Assembly: GCA_000227525.2 (NCBI GenBank)
Contig: AGIG01000027.1
Coordinates: forward strand, 62,001-126,000
Reading direction: 5' to 3'
DNA: 64,000 nucleotides
Source: a gamma proteobacterium HIMB30
Lineage (GTDB): Bacteria; Pseudomonadota; Gammaproteobacteria; Pseudomonadales; Litorivicinaceae
Positions 38,042 through 47,247 of this stretch are shown piece after piece. Position 1 is the stretch's first letter; every line of letters starts with the position of its first letter. The position numbers and the translations under genes are program-made. The notes under the pieces are model-generated. The model was not told the DNA's origin and made no database searches. It saw only the letters and a list, made by a program, of their open reading frames with translations.

Positions 38042-38757
38042 TAGCGCTCATTTGCGCCAGAGGCGGTTCTAAAGGCGTTCATCGAAAAAACGTAAAGCAG
38101 TTTGCGGGTAAGCCTCTCATAAAGTGGTCAATAGAGTTTGCGAAGCGGAACTCAAGCATATTTACTGTATTTGTCTCGACAGAGGACAAAGAAATCGCCA
38201 AGGTTTCTAAGGACTCAGGGGCACTTGTTCCTTTCCTTCGTCCAGACGCCTTGGCAACAGATGACGCTGTAGAGACTGATGTGTGGAAAGATACCCTCAA
38301 CCGGCTGATCTCTAGCGATTTTTCGGTTACCGAAAATACTGAAGTATGTATTCTGCCCGCGACCTCACCGCTACGTAGACATCAATCGTTTGATCGTGCA
38401 CTGAAGCTTTATAGAAAACATCGGAAAGGTTTTGTAGTCGGGGTGTGTCGGGCATCACATAATCCCTATTTTAACATGGTCTCGCTCGAAGATAACTCAT
38501 CGCGTTGTCAAATTGTTTGTCCAACCCCAGAGAATATCACGCGTCGCCAGAGTGCTCCATCAGTATGGAATGTAACGACAAATTTTTATATTTCGGATGT
38601 CCGTACCATCATGTCGATGAAAAACCTCTGGAGTCAGCAGGTCTTGGGCGTGCCTGTAACTGAAATTGAATCCATTGACATAGATACGGAGCTAGATTTT
38701 ATGATTGCTGAATATCTTTTCCTGACGAATGAAGAGTATTGTTGTGTTCGAGAATAA
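38038..38757 (+). CDS. legF: CMP-nonulosonic acid synthetase (NeuA/LegF)
   Basis: A 239-residue cytidylyltransferase that activates the nonulosonic acid with CTP. Motifs: IALICARGGSKGVHRKN (P-loop-like N-terminus), FVSTEDKEIA, LPATSPLR, RRQSAPSVWNVTTNFYI and the metal-binding SIDIDTELDFMIAE. It is distinct from the KdsB-type gene at 26581, so two ulosonic-acid activating enzymes lie in one operon. Confidence 0.88.
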   Translation: MIALICARGGSKGVHRKNVKQFAGKPLIKWSIEFAKRNSSIFTVFVSTEDKEIAKVSKDSGALVPFLRPDALATDDAVETDVWKDTLNRLISSDFSVTENTEVCILPATSPLRRHQSFDRALKLYRKHRKGFVVGVCRASHNPYFNMVSLEDNSSRCQIVCPTPENITRRQSAPSVWNVTTNFYISDVRTIMSMKNLWSQQVLGVPVTEIESIDIDTELDFMIAEYLFLTNEEYCCVRE

Positions 38758-39496
38758 GAGGTTTGTTATTACAGGTGCTGCCGGGTATGTGGGTCAGGCA
38801 CTAATGCTGAAGCTCGCACATTCAGGCGCTGAAGTTATAGCCACAGATATGCATACTCGTATCGATAACCAAGAGATATGCAGCAGTTACTATCAGTGTG
38901 ATTTAGCAGACCTTACTCAAGTTGATATTCTAGGGAAAAAAATCGCGTCTCAAGAAGGGATAGTAGATGGGTTTGTACATAGCGCATCGTTAGTTGGGAC
39001 ATCAAACACTGTTGGATGGACCGGTGATTTTTTGAGCCAGAAAGTGCAAACGATGGAGCTTGCTTACCGTGTCAACTCTTTGTCAGGTATTTCTTTAATT
39101 CAAAATTTGATGCAAAACTTCTCACTTGCCGAACAACCCTCGATCGTATTGGTAAGCAGCATATACGGAAGCTTAGGTATTCAGTGGGACCTTTATGAAG
39201 GAACTTCGATGTCTTCCGCTCTGGGATATGGGATGTCTAAGGCTGCTCTCGAGCAGGCCGCAAAGTATTTGGCTACCGCTCTAGGACCAAAAATTCGCGT
39301 AAACTGCGTTGCTCCTGGGGGGTTATGGAGAGACCAACCTCAATTATTTGTGGATAGATATACTACTAGAACAGTCCTCAAAAGGATGGGGACCGAAGAG
39401 GATGTAGTCCAAGGTATCGAGTATCTGCTATCCGAGAATTCTCGATATATCACCGGTCAAACCATTATGATTGATGGCGGATGGTCAGTTTGCTAA
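38729..39496 (+). CDS. Short-chain dehydrogenase/reductase (PtmA-like by context)
   Basis: A 255-residue classical SDR. It has FVITGAAGYVGQALMLKLA (NAD(P) loop), the VHSAS strand, catalytic Ser in VLVSSIYGSLG, and Y-x3-K in GYGMSKAALEQA. The C-terminus ends GQTIMIDGGWS, typical of the family. The corresponding SDR in Campylobacter legionaminate loci is PtmA, but specificity cannot be read here. It overlaps the preceding gene by 29 bp. Confidence 0.8.
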   Translation: MKSIVVFENKRFVITGAAGYVGQALMLKLAHSGAEVIATDMHTRIDNQEICSSYYQCDLADLTQVDILGKKIASQEGIVDGFVHSASLVGTSNTVGWTGDFLSQKVQTMELAYRVNSLSGISLIQNLMQNFSLAEQPSIVLVSSIYGSLGIQWDLYEGTSMSSALGYGMSKAALEQAAKYLATALGPKIRVNCVAPGGLWRDQPQLFVDRYTTRTVLKRMGTEEDVVQGIEYLLSENSRYITGQTIMIDGGWSVC

Positions 39497-40413
39497 CCCG
39501 GATACGCAAGGCTCTAAACATTCGTCCGCTATGGTTCGTGTATTGGAGCGCGTTCTTCAGTCCAACCCAAAGCCCTCTTAGAAGACGTTATCGTAAAACA
39601 AATCCTATCGGCTATATTTTTAGACTTTGGTTTTATTTTATTTCGAATCAAAATAAACAGCGTTTAAGATACAAGGCTTACCTCAGCCGAGGAAAATTCG
39701 GAAGAGCGTCACGATACTTAGAGATGCCATCGAAGAGGAAATTCTACTCGCATAAATGTCACTTCCCCAAGCTAAAAACATCAATATTACATATCCCAAA
39801 TCCTCAAGCCAGTGTCTTACAAGATCGGATTTTACAATCCTTTGAAATAGAGGCTTTTTTGAATTCATCGCCAACTGATTTCAATAATTTTTCCGATGAC
39901 AATAAAAAATATATTATCTTTTATAGTCATGAAAAGGCTTCTCTCTTCGCTGAGTCAATCGCCGATTGGGATATACCCGATAATGTAGAGCTTGTTTTTA
40001 AAAGAAAAATGGCTTGGTTCAATAAACTAGACGATCGACGACGTTCTAGAATTTCTCTTTTTCCATCCAATTATATCGAATCTAAATATGGGGTATACAA
40101 CCTAGGGGTGGCAGCCTCAAAATATCTTGTTTTGGATCGATCGTATCGATTATTAATAAATGGTATGGATTTCAACTTGTCTCGTGAGCGACCGATTGGT
40201 TACCACATTAAAGGATTGTCAAGGCACGCGTATAACAATGATGAGTTTTTGTCAGACTGTCTGCAGCATGATCCAGCGATTAACTTTAATATAATTTCAG
40301 AATTGTACTATTCAGGCCTTATTGATTTAGATGAGCGATGTAAAACCCTGGTCGAGCAAGGTGTTCATAAATATTTTAGTCTTCTGGAAGAGAAGTTTAG
40401 GGAATATGGTTAA
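39481..40413 (+). CDS. Unrecognised glycan-locus protein
   Basis: A 310-residue basic protein I cannot place. The N-terminal third is rich in Arg/Lys and aromatic residues. A late segment, VYNLGVAASKYLVLDRSYRL followed by LINGMDFN, loosely recalls the Rossmann strand of GT42/DUF115-like proteins, as in the next gene (IILVGVDFS). It overlaps both neighbours (16 bp and 8 bp) within the operon, so it is probably a real, translated member. A glycosyltransferase-like role is a guess. Confidence 0.5.
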   Translation: MVSLLTRIRKALNIRPLWFVYWSAFFSPTQSPLRRRYRKTNPIGYIFRLWFYFISNQNKQRLRYKAYLSRGKFGRASRYLEMPSKRKFYSHKCHFPKLKTSILHIPNPQASVLQDRILQSFEIEAFLNSSPTDFNNFSDDNKKYIIFYSHEKASLFAESIADWDIPDNVELVFKRKMAWFNKLDDRRRSRISLFPSNYIESKYGVYNLGVAASKYLVLDRSYRLLINGMDFNLSRERPIGYHIKGLSRHAYNNDEFLSDCLQHDPAINFNIISELYYSGLIDLDERCKTLVEQGVHKYFSLLEEKFREYG

Positions 40414-41119
40414 TTCGTTACTAAATTTTTTTATTTATTTTTTTCCACTATATATCCTGAATTTAGCTAAGAAAAAGGTGGTTAGAGAATCTGATTGTAT
40501 CTATATATTTGGCAGTGGTCCGAGTTTAACAAATTATGACTTCACTGAAGTACAAAATAACGAAAATTCGGTAGACGCATTTTGTTACAACCGTTCTATC
40601 GAATATGTTCGGGATCATTCTGATGTTTTTGGGAAGGTCTTTAGTTTAGTTTACGGGAGCCGTCAAAATCTTGAGATAAAAGAAGATGGTACAGTCCGCG
40701 TTAGATTGATTGGTTGTTTTCGTGATTTCATTTTGAAGCCCAGTTTTTTGTTGGATGCGCAAATATGGTTTTTTTTGAAAATACGTCTGGGTTTGAAGGG
40801 GATATATGAGAAGACCGATCCGGATTTTTTGCCAGATGTTGGTTGCAATTTCCTGGTTCATTCGGGTCAAGGATCCGGGATTTTTTTATGCGTGCAAATT
40901 GCTTACGCGCTGGGTTACAAAAGAATAATACTTGTGGGTGTGGATTTTTCGACCCAGCCTGGCCGGTCGCATTTTCAAAATTTTGGTGATGCCGAGTTGG
41001 TTGAAAAGCAGTTACGGTATAGTGAAGAAAGGAAGCTGAAGATGATAAATTATGCTACCCATCTTAAGGCAAAGTTAGACAGATTAGGCGTGAAATTTGA
41101 GTTGCGAAATTCAAGATGA
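40406..41119 (+). CDS. GT42-like (sialyltransferase/DUF115-type) protein
   Basis: A 237-residue protein. After an N-terminal hydrophobic segment, the pattern of GT42 sialyltransferases appears: YIFGSGPSL (33-41), an AFCYNR strand where GT42 has the R-C-N-Q motif, then SGIFLCVQIAYALGYKR (157-173) and IILVGVDFS (174-182). GT42 enzymes use CMP-sialic acid, and this locus makes a CMP-nonulosonate. Transfer of that sugar is a reasonable inference, not shown. ATG 40406 overlaps the preceding stop by 8 bp. Confidence 0.55.
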   Translation: MVNSLLNFFIYFFPLYILNLAKKKVVRESDCIYIFGSGPSLTNYDFTEVQNNENSVDAFCYNRSIEYVRDHSDVFGKVFSLVYGSRQNLEIKEDGTVRVRLIGCFRDFILKPSFLLDAQIWFFLKIRLGLKGIYEKTDPDFLPDVGCNFLVHSGQGSGIFLCVQIAYALGYKRIILVGVDFSTQPGRSHFQNFGDAELVEKQLRYSEERKLKMINYATHLKAKLDRLGVKFELRNSR

Positions 41120-42155
41120 AGTTGATGTTTTCTTAGCTAGCCCTACGTCGCTTAATCAAGCGCGTCAATGCGTGTGGCTTTGCGAAAAAAAGATCTCATG
41201 TTTTCGAAGGGTCGCCTATGTGAACAATAGGGCCATCACCCGTCGCCAGCTGTCTGATATTAAAGATTACATGACCAGTCACGGCTTCGAATTTATCTCA
41301 TGGCTGCAGTATGTAGGATTTTTTTTCCAGCGATGGATAGTGGCATCTGAGGTTTTACTTGGTTTTTTCTTTTGCTGCCTTGCGAGATGGTCTTACAGAA
41401 AGAAAACAGTCGTTGTCGCAGTTAGAGCTAGAGCGAAAGGGAATGAAAAGATACTAAATCTTTTATTTAGTTCAAGTAGATTTTTTTTGTTAGAAGATGG
41501 CCAGATAGACTATGCTCGTAGGGGAAAGAATTTTGTTCGGCCCTGCAGCAACCCTATTTTTAATTGTGACCTGAAGTTCTGGCTGTATGTCGCTCCGTTG
41601 AGGACAGATCAGATAATATGTTACTTACGAGTGTTGCCATTGACTGGATTTCTTCATCGTGTTTACTCAGCCCGTGGGTGCGCGGTACTGGATATGCCAC
41701 GCTCATTCAAAGACTATTTTTTGGATCCGAAATTTACAATTTTTGAAAACTTTTTCGTCGTTCTTCATACTCGTTACGCTGAAGTCCTAGACAATTGGGA
41801 CCTGGAACAAAACGTCGATTTTCATCTTCAGTTGTTGGCCAAAGGGGCTAATTTGTATAACGTAAAAGGCTTTTTACTGTTGCATCCCGCAGTTACCGAA
41901 GATGAATTAGCATTAATGTTAAAAAAGATAGTGAGTAGGAAGAGTTGGTCTGTTATTAGGAGTAAAGGTGCAGAATCTTTTCTTTTTTCTCCAAAATGTG
42001 TTGGGGCTTTAGGTGGGATGTCAACCGCGATGTTGTATGCCAAGCAACTATCGGATCTGGATATCAAGGTCGTCTTTCCAGAAGAAGGGGGCCCTTGGCG
42101 TTTTGTTGATAACTTGAAGATGGATGCTCGCAGAGCCGGTATCGTGGTGGATTAA
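41097..42155 (+). CDS. Sialyltransferase-like protein (GT38/GT52 motifs)
   Basis: A 352-residue protein. It shows the three short motifs shared by bacterial GT38/GT52/GT80 sialyltransferases: an acidic-acidic-Gly motif E133-D134-G135 (FFLLEDGQIDY), an HP motif H263-P264 (FLLLHPAVTEDE), and a Ser/Thr element S309-T310 (LGGMSTAML). No strong overall family match is claimed. It follows the GT42-like gene with a 23-bp overlap, and the start is TTG 41097, without a better alternative. It is a second candidate transferase for a CMP-activated sugar. Confidence 0.55.
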   Translation: MSCEIQDEVDVFLASPTSLNQARQCVWLCEKKISCFRRVAYVNNRAITRRQLSDIKDYMTSHGFEFISWLQYVGFFFQRWIVASEVLLGFFFCCLARWSYRKKTVVVAVRARAKGNEKILNLLFSSSRFFLLEDGQIDYARRGKNFVRPCSNPIFNCDLKFWLYVAPLRTDQIICYLRVLPLTGFLHRVYSARGCAVLDMPRSFKDYFLDPKFTIFENFFVVLHTRYAEVLDNWDLEQNVDFHLQLLAKGANLYNVKGFLLLHPAVTEDELALMLKKIVSRKSWSVIRSKGAESFLFSPKCVGALGGMSTAMLYAKQLSDLDIKVVFPEEGGPWRFVDNLKMDARRAGIVVD

Positions 42156-42176
42156 TCAATTGGAAGGTATTTTGGG

Positions 42177-43154
42177 ATGAATTTTCTTGTTTCTGGCGGG
42201 GCTGGCATGATTGGAAGTCACTTAGTTGGAAGATTGCTTGCTGAGGGGAATCGCGTAACAGTCATTGACGATTTTTCAAGAGGCCGAATCGATTATTTAC
42301 CTAGTGATCATTGTCGACTACGGATAATAGAGTTTGACCTTCGCAAGGATATTTCGATACTTAAGCACGATATTTCAAGATACAAATTCGATTGCGCCGT
42401 ACATTTGGCAGATAACGTGGCCGGAATAAAATATGTATTTAATAACCAGCTTAAAGTTTGGACTGACAACTTAGCCATAAATTCGAACTTCTTTGCTTTA
42501 GTCGACGGCGTTGTAGACTTCGTAATCTATGCCGGAACGGCTTGCTCGTACCCCAAGGCGCTGCAAACAAAGATTGCCGAAAAACGCTTAGTCGAAGACG
42601 ATGCCTATCCGGCAGAGCCCGAGTCAAGCTATGGGATGAGCAAACTCATGGGTGAATACGAATTAGCTCTGTATGCGGACCAAGGCAGGTTTTCTGCCAC
42701 AACGCTGCGGTTTCATAACGTTTTTGGTACCAATACAGAATTTTCTGGTGAGGGAGCCCAGGTTATCCCTGCTCTGTGTTACCGGGCAGCTACTGCTAAC
42801 TACGAAGATCCCTTGACCGTTTGGGGTAGCGGTAAACAGCGTAGAGGTTTTATTTATGTGGCTGACGTGATTGATGCGATTATGACCGCGATTGCTAAAA
42901 AACCCTCGGAGGACGTTATCCAAATCGGTCCTGAGTCGTCAACGTCTATAGCCGATATATCTGCCTTGATAGTTGATATTTCGGAAAAAAAACTGAGGGT
43001 CGATTTTGATTTGTCGAAACCTGAGGGAGATTTTGACCGACTTGGCGATTATTCGAGAGCTCGAAGCGCCTTGAGCTGGTCACCAAAAGTCTCGCTTATC
43101 GATGGATTAGAGACTGTCTATCGGTGGATTGAGCGCAAGGTTCAATACGATTGA
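42177..43154 (+). CDS. NAD-dependent sugar epimerase/dehydratase
   Basis: A 325-residue extended SDR. LVSGGAGMIGSHLVGRLL binds NAD. AGTACSYP and SSYGMSKLMGEYE supply the active-site Ser/Thr and the Y-x3-K. RFHNVFGTN and RRGFIYVADVIDA are substrate-site motifs. The AGTACSYP-type motif recalls GDP-mannose 3,5-epimerases, but the substrate cannot be fixed. It is preceded by a 21-bp gap and overlaps the next gene by 4 bp. Confidence 0.82.
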   Translation: MNFLVSGGAGMIGSHLVGRLLAEGNRVTVIDDFSRGRIDYLPSDHCRLRIIEFDLRKDISILKHDISRYKFDCAVHLADNVAGIKYVFNNQLKVWTDNLAINSNFFALVDGVVDFVIYAGTACSYPKALQTKIAEKRLVEDDAYPAEPESSYGMSKLMGEYELALYADQGRFSATTLRFHNVFGTNTEFSGEGAQVIPALCYRAATANYEDPLTVWGSGKQRRGFIYVADVIDAIMTAIAKKPSEDVIQIGPESSTSIADISALIVDISEKKLRVDFDLSKPEGDFDRLGDYSRARSALSWSPKVSLIDGLETVYRWIERKVQYD

Positions 43155-44131
43155 AAGTATTTTTAAGCGGCCTGAATAAAAATTATAGATTTGCTAATTA
43201 TCAGCGCGAAATATTGGAGGTCTTCGTGGCTCAACATGGCTTCCGCCATGTAGATTGGAAGTCAGAAAGTTCTGAGAGCTTAGATCAAGTACTATCCGCT
43301 ACTGATCTCTGTGTTCTGGGTCACGATTTTCTATCTGATGATGCACATTCAGATACCGTTAATCGTTTTCCAATAAAACAACGCCGGGAATGTCGATATG
43401 TTTTCTTTTTGAATAAAGAGTATGTAAACCTGAAAAGAAAACTTGAATATATTCAGAGTTTTCACAGGCCATTAATCATTAGTCACCATTGGGACGCTAA
43501 AAGAATTACGCGTGGAATAGATTGTTATCATATGCCTTTTGGCTGTAGTTCCACTCAACCGGAAATCGATGTCCTCAACTCTGAAAAAGATATTGATATT
43601 TTTTTTTCGGGATTGCTTCGGAATAGGCGTTATGGATTCGACAACAATTTCAGGATTGAAGTGATAGGCGAAATATATCATTTACTAAATGGTATTCCTC
43701 TTGCTCCTAGAAGGCAGTATCGTCAATATACAACTTTAATCAATGCTATTCCTGAGTCACGGGTAGCCTTTTATATTGCGAAGTTCTTGAGGAAATATCG
43801 TTATTTGCAGCCATTAGAATTTTACGCTTTACAAGCAAGATCGAAACTATTCATTAGTACGCTATCCCCAGCGCGGATAATTGGGCCTCGTTATGTTGAG
43901 GCATTTAGCGCGGGGGCACGGGTTTTATCTGAACCACTTCCGCGGGAGCTACCCAAAGATTATTTCGGACCATGCAGGGTCGACGAGATTAATAACCGAT
44001 CTGAAGTTTGCGAGTCTGTAGCTAAAAACCTTCGAGAATTTGATATATCGGTGGAATCTGTGCTTTGGGCAAGAGAACATCGAAGTTGGTCCAGTCTGGT
44101 CGCAAGCTTAATAAAAAGCGAGGGGATGTAA
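43151..44131 (+). CDS. Glycosyltransferase-like protein (CgeB-like)
   Basis: A 326-residue protein. The C-terminal part with ARSKLFISTLSPARIIGPR and YVEAFSAGARVLSEP resembles the nucleotide-binding half of CgeB/group-1 transferases. The N-terminal half is not recognised. The TTG start overlaps the epimerase stop (TTGA). Placed among glycosyltransferases, it most likely adds a sugar to the glycan. Confidence 0.6.
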   Translation: MKVFLSGLNKNYRFANYQREILEVFVAQHGFRHVDWKSESSESLDQVLSATDLCVLGHDFLSDDAHSDTVNRFPIKQRRECRYVFFLNKEYVNLKRKLEYIQSFHRPLIISHHWDAKRITRGIDCYHMPFGCSSTQPEIDVLNSEKDIDIFFSGLLRNRRYGFDNNFRIEVIGEIYHLLNGIPLAPRRQYRQYTTLINAIPESRVAFYIAKFLRKYRYLQPLEFYALQARSKLFISTLSPARIIGPRYVEAFSAGARVLSEPLPRELPKDYFGPCRVDEINNRSEVCESVAKNLREFDISVESVLWAREHRSWSSLVASLIKSEGM

Positions 44132-44136
44132 TAATT

Positions 44137-45093
44137 TTGGTGGTTGGTTTTTTGCTTCCTCGATTACACACGAATGTTCTATTTTTGGATTCCATATTGC
44201 CTTCAGATTGTAAACGCTTGTTTATTACTGCTGATGAAACAGCGATTGATTTACGGCATTCAGGAATAACAAGCATCAATTTAATGTCCAATGAGTTGCG
44301 ATCGATAGACTTCGATGTGCTTTATATTAGATATTTTCCAAGATCGATTGGGGAGATACTACGTATAAGGCGGATTAGTAGTAGGGTGAGATATATTTAC
44401 TCGCAAAAGCCGAGTGTCATCACTGGGTCTGAGATCCGGGGTTTTTTAGCGTTAGTGAAAGAGATGCTATTGGGAATTGTTTGTGGTTGCAAGGTCGTCC
44501 CTATAACTATTAATTTTTCAGATGGGAATACCGTAACATCACCCCAGTTCTCAGTTCGAAAGAAATTCCAAATCCAAGACGATTGGTTTAGCCGTTACAG
44601 TGAAGCTGTAAAGTCTATCGCTAGCGCTCCGCCAAAGGGCCTAGATACTTTTCCTGTGATTATAGTCGGTAAACTTTCAAGCCGGAGAAAGAAGATAGAA
44701 GAGTTTGTTGATGCTCTGAAGGCGTGTGGAGTTACGAATGTAGCTGTTTTTGGTCAGGTTGAGGAAGCTTGCCGCGATGCGGGCTTCATTTCAGAAAGAA
44801 TTTGGCGGCTTAGAGGAAAGTTGGCTCGGGATAGAGTGTTTATCAATGAACCTCATTCTTCAGTGTTGTATGCGATGTCGCGCGCCAAGGTAGTCATCTG
44901 TCCTGGGTTTTCTGAGCCATTTGGTATCAGCGGTTTAGAGGCTTCAGTGTTCAACGTGTTGGTGATTCAGGGGAGGCTGAATGGGTCTTGTGGCGTCTTG
45001 GCTCTGACTCACGTCAAGTTTCGGACCTTCAACGAGTGCATAGATGGAATTAGAGATGTTATCGACTGCTCGCGTGGAGTGGCGGTGGAGTGA
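44137..45093 (+). CDS. Putative glycosyltransferase (GT-B fold)
   Basis: About 318 residues. The second half has FPVIIVGKLSSRRKKIEEFVDAL and CPGFSEPFGISGLEASVFN, the donor-site E-x7-E motif of group-1 transferases. The start is uncertain: the frame is open far upstream into the previous gene (to 44065), but AGGGG at 44121-44125 points to TTG 44137 or GTG 44140. It overlaps the next gene by 4 bp (GTGA). Confidence 0.7.
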   Translation: MVVGFLLPRLHTNVLFLDSILPSDCKRLFITADETAIDLRHSGITSINLMSNELRSIDFDVLYIRYFPRSIGEILRIRRISSRVRYIYSQKPSVITGSEIRGFLALVKEMLLGIVCGCKVVPITINFSDGNTVTSPQFSVRKKFQIQDDWFSRYSEAVKSIASAPPKGLDTFPVIIVGKLSSRRKKIEEFVDALKACGVTNVAVFGQVEEACRDAGFISERIWRLRGKLARDRVFINEPHSSVLYAMSRAKVVICPGFSEPFGISGLEASVFNVLVIQGRLNGSCGVLALTHVKFRTFNECIDGIRDVIDCSRGVAVE

Positions 45094-46190
45094 AGATCTT
45101 TAATGTCTTCTGCTGGTCTTTCGGGCGCGGAGGAGCCGAAAAAAATCTTTTAAAGTTCCTGAAATCATCTGAGCGTGAAGGTCAGATAAGCATTTGGGTA
45201 TCTAAGGAGGCGTCTCTTGGAAGAAACACCCCGAGTTTCTCAGTGGCACGCTCGCAGGATGCGCTTCGATTTGGCGTGGCGGGCTTTTTTAAACTCATCC
45301 TGATCGATCGAAATGATGGCGATATAGTAAATATAGGATGGATGTATAGGGGATGTATTACCGCCTCAATATGCTGGTTGTTTATCGGTGGGAAGTTGGT
45401 TTGGGTTATCAGGCACTCGGATTTTTCGTCGGATAAGTTGAAGACTAAGATTTTAGTTCGGGTTCTGGGGTTAGTAAGCTCCTTCGTAGACCCAGTGTTG
45501 GTTTTTAACTCCTATGCTGGCTTGAGATCTCATAGTATCAATATGCGATTTAGATCCCCTATGAAGTCGTATGTAACATCAAATTTTGTGCCGGCTATGG
45601 CTGCCCCAAGTTCAGTCGACTACAGCAGAATACCCGACGTTTACTGGGTAGGTCGGCCCCATAGGCAAAAAAATTTGGGGTTGTTAGCAGAAATTATTTT
45701 GCGAGCCAACGAGTCTATGAATAGACAGAGCTTTCAGATTTTTGGGGTAGAGTGCGACCAATTATTGGCGCACTCACATGAATCGGAGCAACTCTGTAAG
45801 TTGATCGCGCGGGGCATCATCCACTGTAGGGGATATCATGAAAATCCTTTGGATAAAATAAATCATGGCTTGGTGATATCTACAAGTATTAGTGGGGAGG
45901 GGGTATCCAACGTCCTGTTAGAGGGCATTTGCTTTGCACATTTTTGTTTGGCTACTGACTGTGGGGATTCCAGTTTACTATTGCCGCCACGACAGATTTG
46001 TAATCATTCGAATCAGAACGAAAAAGCCGATTGGTTCGTCAGACATATTTTTGGATATCGGGACTTGCAAGCTACTGAGCGGGGAAAATTGCTCGTTGAA
46101 CAACAGAAATTTTTGAAAAACTCCCTCAAAAAGTATTATCCCGTTGGTCTGTTGGATATTCTTAACAAGGTGCGCACAGAGGACGATTAG
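45090..46190 (+). CDS. Glycosyltransferase family 4
   Basis: A 366-residue GT-B protein. GRGGAEKNLLKFLK is the N-terminal glycine loop, VYWVGRPHRQKNLGLLAEI the central strand, and ISTSISGEGVSNVLLEGICFA the donor-binding segment near residue 270. GTG start. The end lies 4 bp before the oxygenase gene. Confidence 0.82.
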   Translation: MKIFNVFCWSFGRGGAEKNLLKFLKSSEREGQISIWVSKEASLGRNTPSFSVARSQDALRFGVAGFFKLILIDRNDGDIVNIGWMYRGCITASICWLFIGGKLVWVIRHSDFSSDKLKTKILVRVLGLVSSFVDPVLVFNSYAGLRSHSINMRFRSPMKSYVTSNFVPAMAAPSSVDYSRIPDVYWVGRPHRQKNLGLLAEIILRANESMNRQSFQIFGVECDQLLAHSHESEQLCKLIARGIIHCRGYHENPLDKINHGLVISTSISGEGVSNVLLEGICFAHFCLATDCGDSSLLLPPRQICNHSNQNEKADWFVRHIFGYRDLQATERGKLLVEQQKFLKNSLKKYYPVGLLDILNKVRTEDD

Positions 46191-46194
46191 TGAT

Positions 46195-46989
46195 ATGGAT
46201 TGGAATCTAGAGATTTTAAAGACAACGCCATTCGTGATATTTCGGGTAGGGCACCCTACTTTAAAAAATGAATTGAAAAAAATTGCCAACAGGTTTCCTG
46301 CTGAGCTTGACCATGCGCACATCTCTCCAGACCAAAAGAGGTCAAGAGAAATTTTTCTTACAGAAACTCAGGGCGATGACTTCATACGCTTGATAGACCG
46401 ACAATTGGAAATTAACGACTTGGCAAAATTATTGATCAGAAAATTATGGCCAAAAATCATCTTCACTCGTAGAGACCTTGTTTTTATAGATATCCTCCGA
46501 TTTATAGTTCTCGGATATTGGCCTTTCGACGTGCGGTGTGAACTCTCGGAGATGCCGGTAGGTTCATCCATTCCTCCTCATACAGACGGATTTAAAAAAA
46601 TCATTAGTCTAATGATTTATTTTCCGCGTAGCGCCTCAGGTGGAGATGAGCATTTAGGTACTGTGTTTTGGTCGAGTAACAAAAGTAACTATGAAAATCA
46701 ACATCTGCGGCTTGAGGATGAAGCTGAATTTCGAGGTGGGTCCGAGCAAACACTACGTTTACCGTTCGATTCAAACTATGTCTATGGATTTTGTCGTAAC
46801 TCGGTTTCATGGCACTCGGTCGATCCGGTGGAAAATCAAGATCTAAGCTACAAGCGAAGATCTTTGAATATTAATATTTACTGGGATGAAACTTTTTGTG
46901 CTCTAGCCCAAAGAAAATTAGTCAGTTGGGAAAGGCGAATAAGAAGCTCTTCTCGATTAAAGAAATCGAATAACGATTTTAGCTTGTAG
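46195..46989 (+). CDS. Fe(II)/2-oxoglutarate-dependent oxygenase-like protein
   Basis: A 264-residue protein. The 2-His-1-carboxylate triad is visible as H129-x-D131 (PPHTDGFKK) and H207 (VSWHSVDPV), with an Arg for 2-oxoglutarate at R221/R222 (RRSLNINIYW). The C-terminus is basic. Members in polysaccharide loci are thought to hydroxylate sugars or their substituents; the substrate here is unknown. The start ATG 46195 follows directly after the GT4 gene. Confidence 0.7.
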   Translation: MDWNLEILKTTPFVIFRVGHPTLKNELKKIANRFPAELDHAHISPDQKRSREIFLTETQGDDFIRLIDRQLEINDLAKLLIRKLWPKIIFTRRDLVFIDILRFIVLGYWPFDVRCELSEMPVGSSIPPHTDGFKKIISLMIYFPRSASGGDEHLGTVFWSSNKSNYENQHLRLEDEAEFRGGSEQTLRLPFDSNYVYGFCRNSVSWHSVDPVENQDLSYKRRSLNINIYWDETFCALAQRKLVSWERRIRSSSRLKKSNNDFSL

Positions 46990-47064
46990 TAGCCCTATCG
47001 GCGCATTGACTGATCTGCTCATCACTGACGTCACTTCTAAAGCCAGTCGACAGGAGTTTAGATT

Positions 47065-47247
47065 TTGAAACAAATCCCTCGGCCAATACATTTCCCCCAA
47101 CGAATCGTATCGCAAAAAAAACGTATTCATGATCCGGGCACTCCTCACCCGATACAGGACGGCATATTGTGCGTTCCTGAACCCAAAATGGTAAGAAGTC
47201 ATAAAACGACGGTAGCCCAATATCCATTTAAGTTAGCAGACCAATGA
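47065..47247 (+). CDS. Possible small protein upstream of wzx
   Basis: A 60-codon frame with TTG start and a well-spaced AGGAG (47052-47056), ending in an ATGA overlap with the flippase gene. The peptide is basic and Pro/His-rich (IPRPIHFPQRIVSQKK at the start). I recognise no family. It may be a real small gene, a coupling leader, or the remnant of a larger gene in the 254-bp gap. Confidence 0.35.
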   Translation: MKQIPRPIHFPQRIVSQKKRIHDPGTPHPIQDGILCVPEPKMVRSHKTTVAQYPFKLADQ

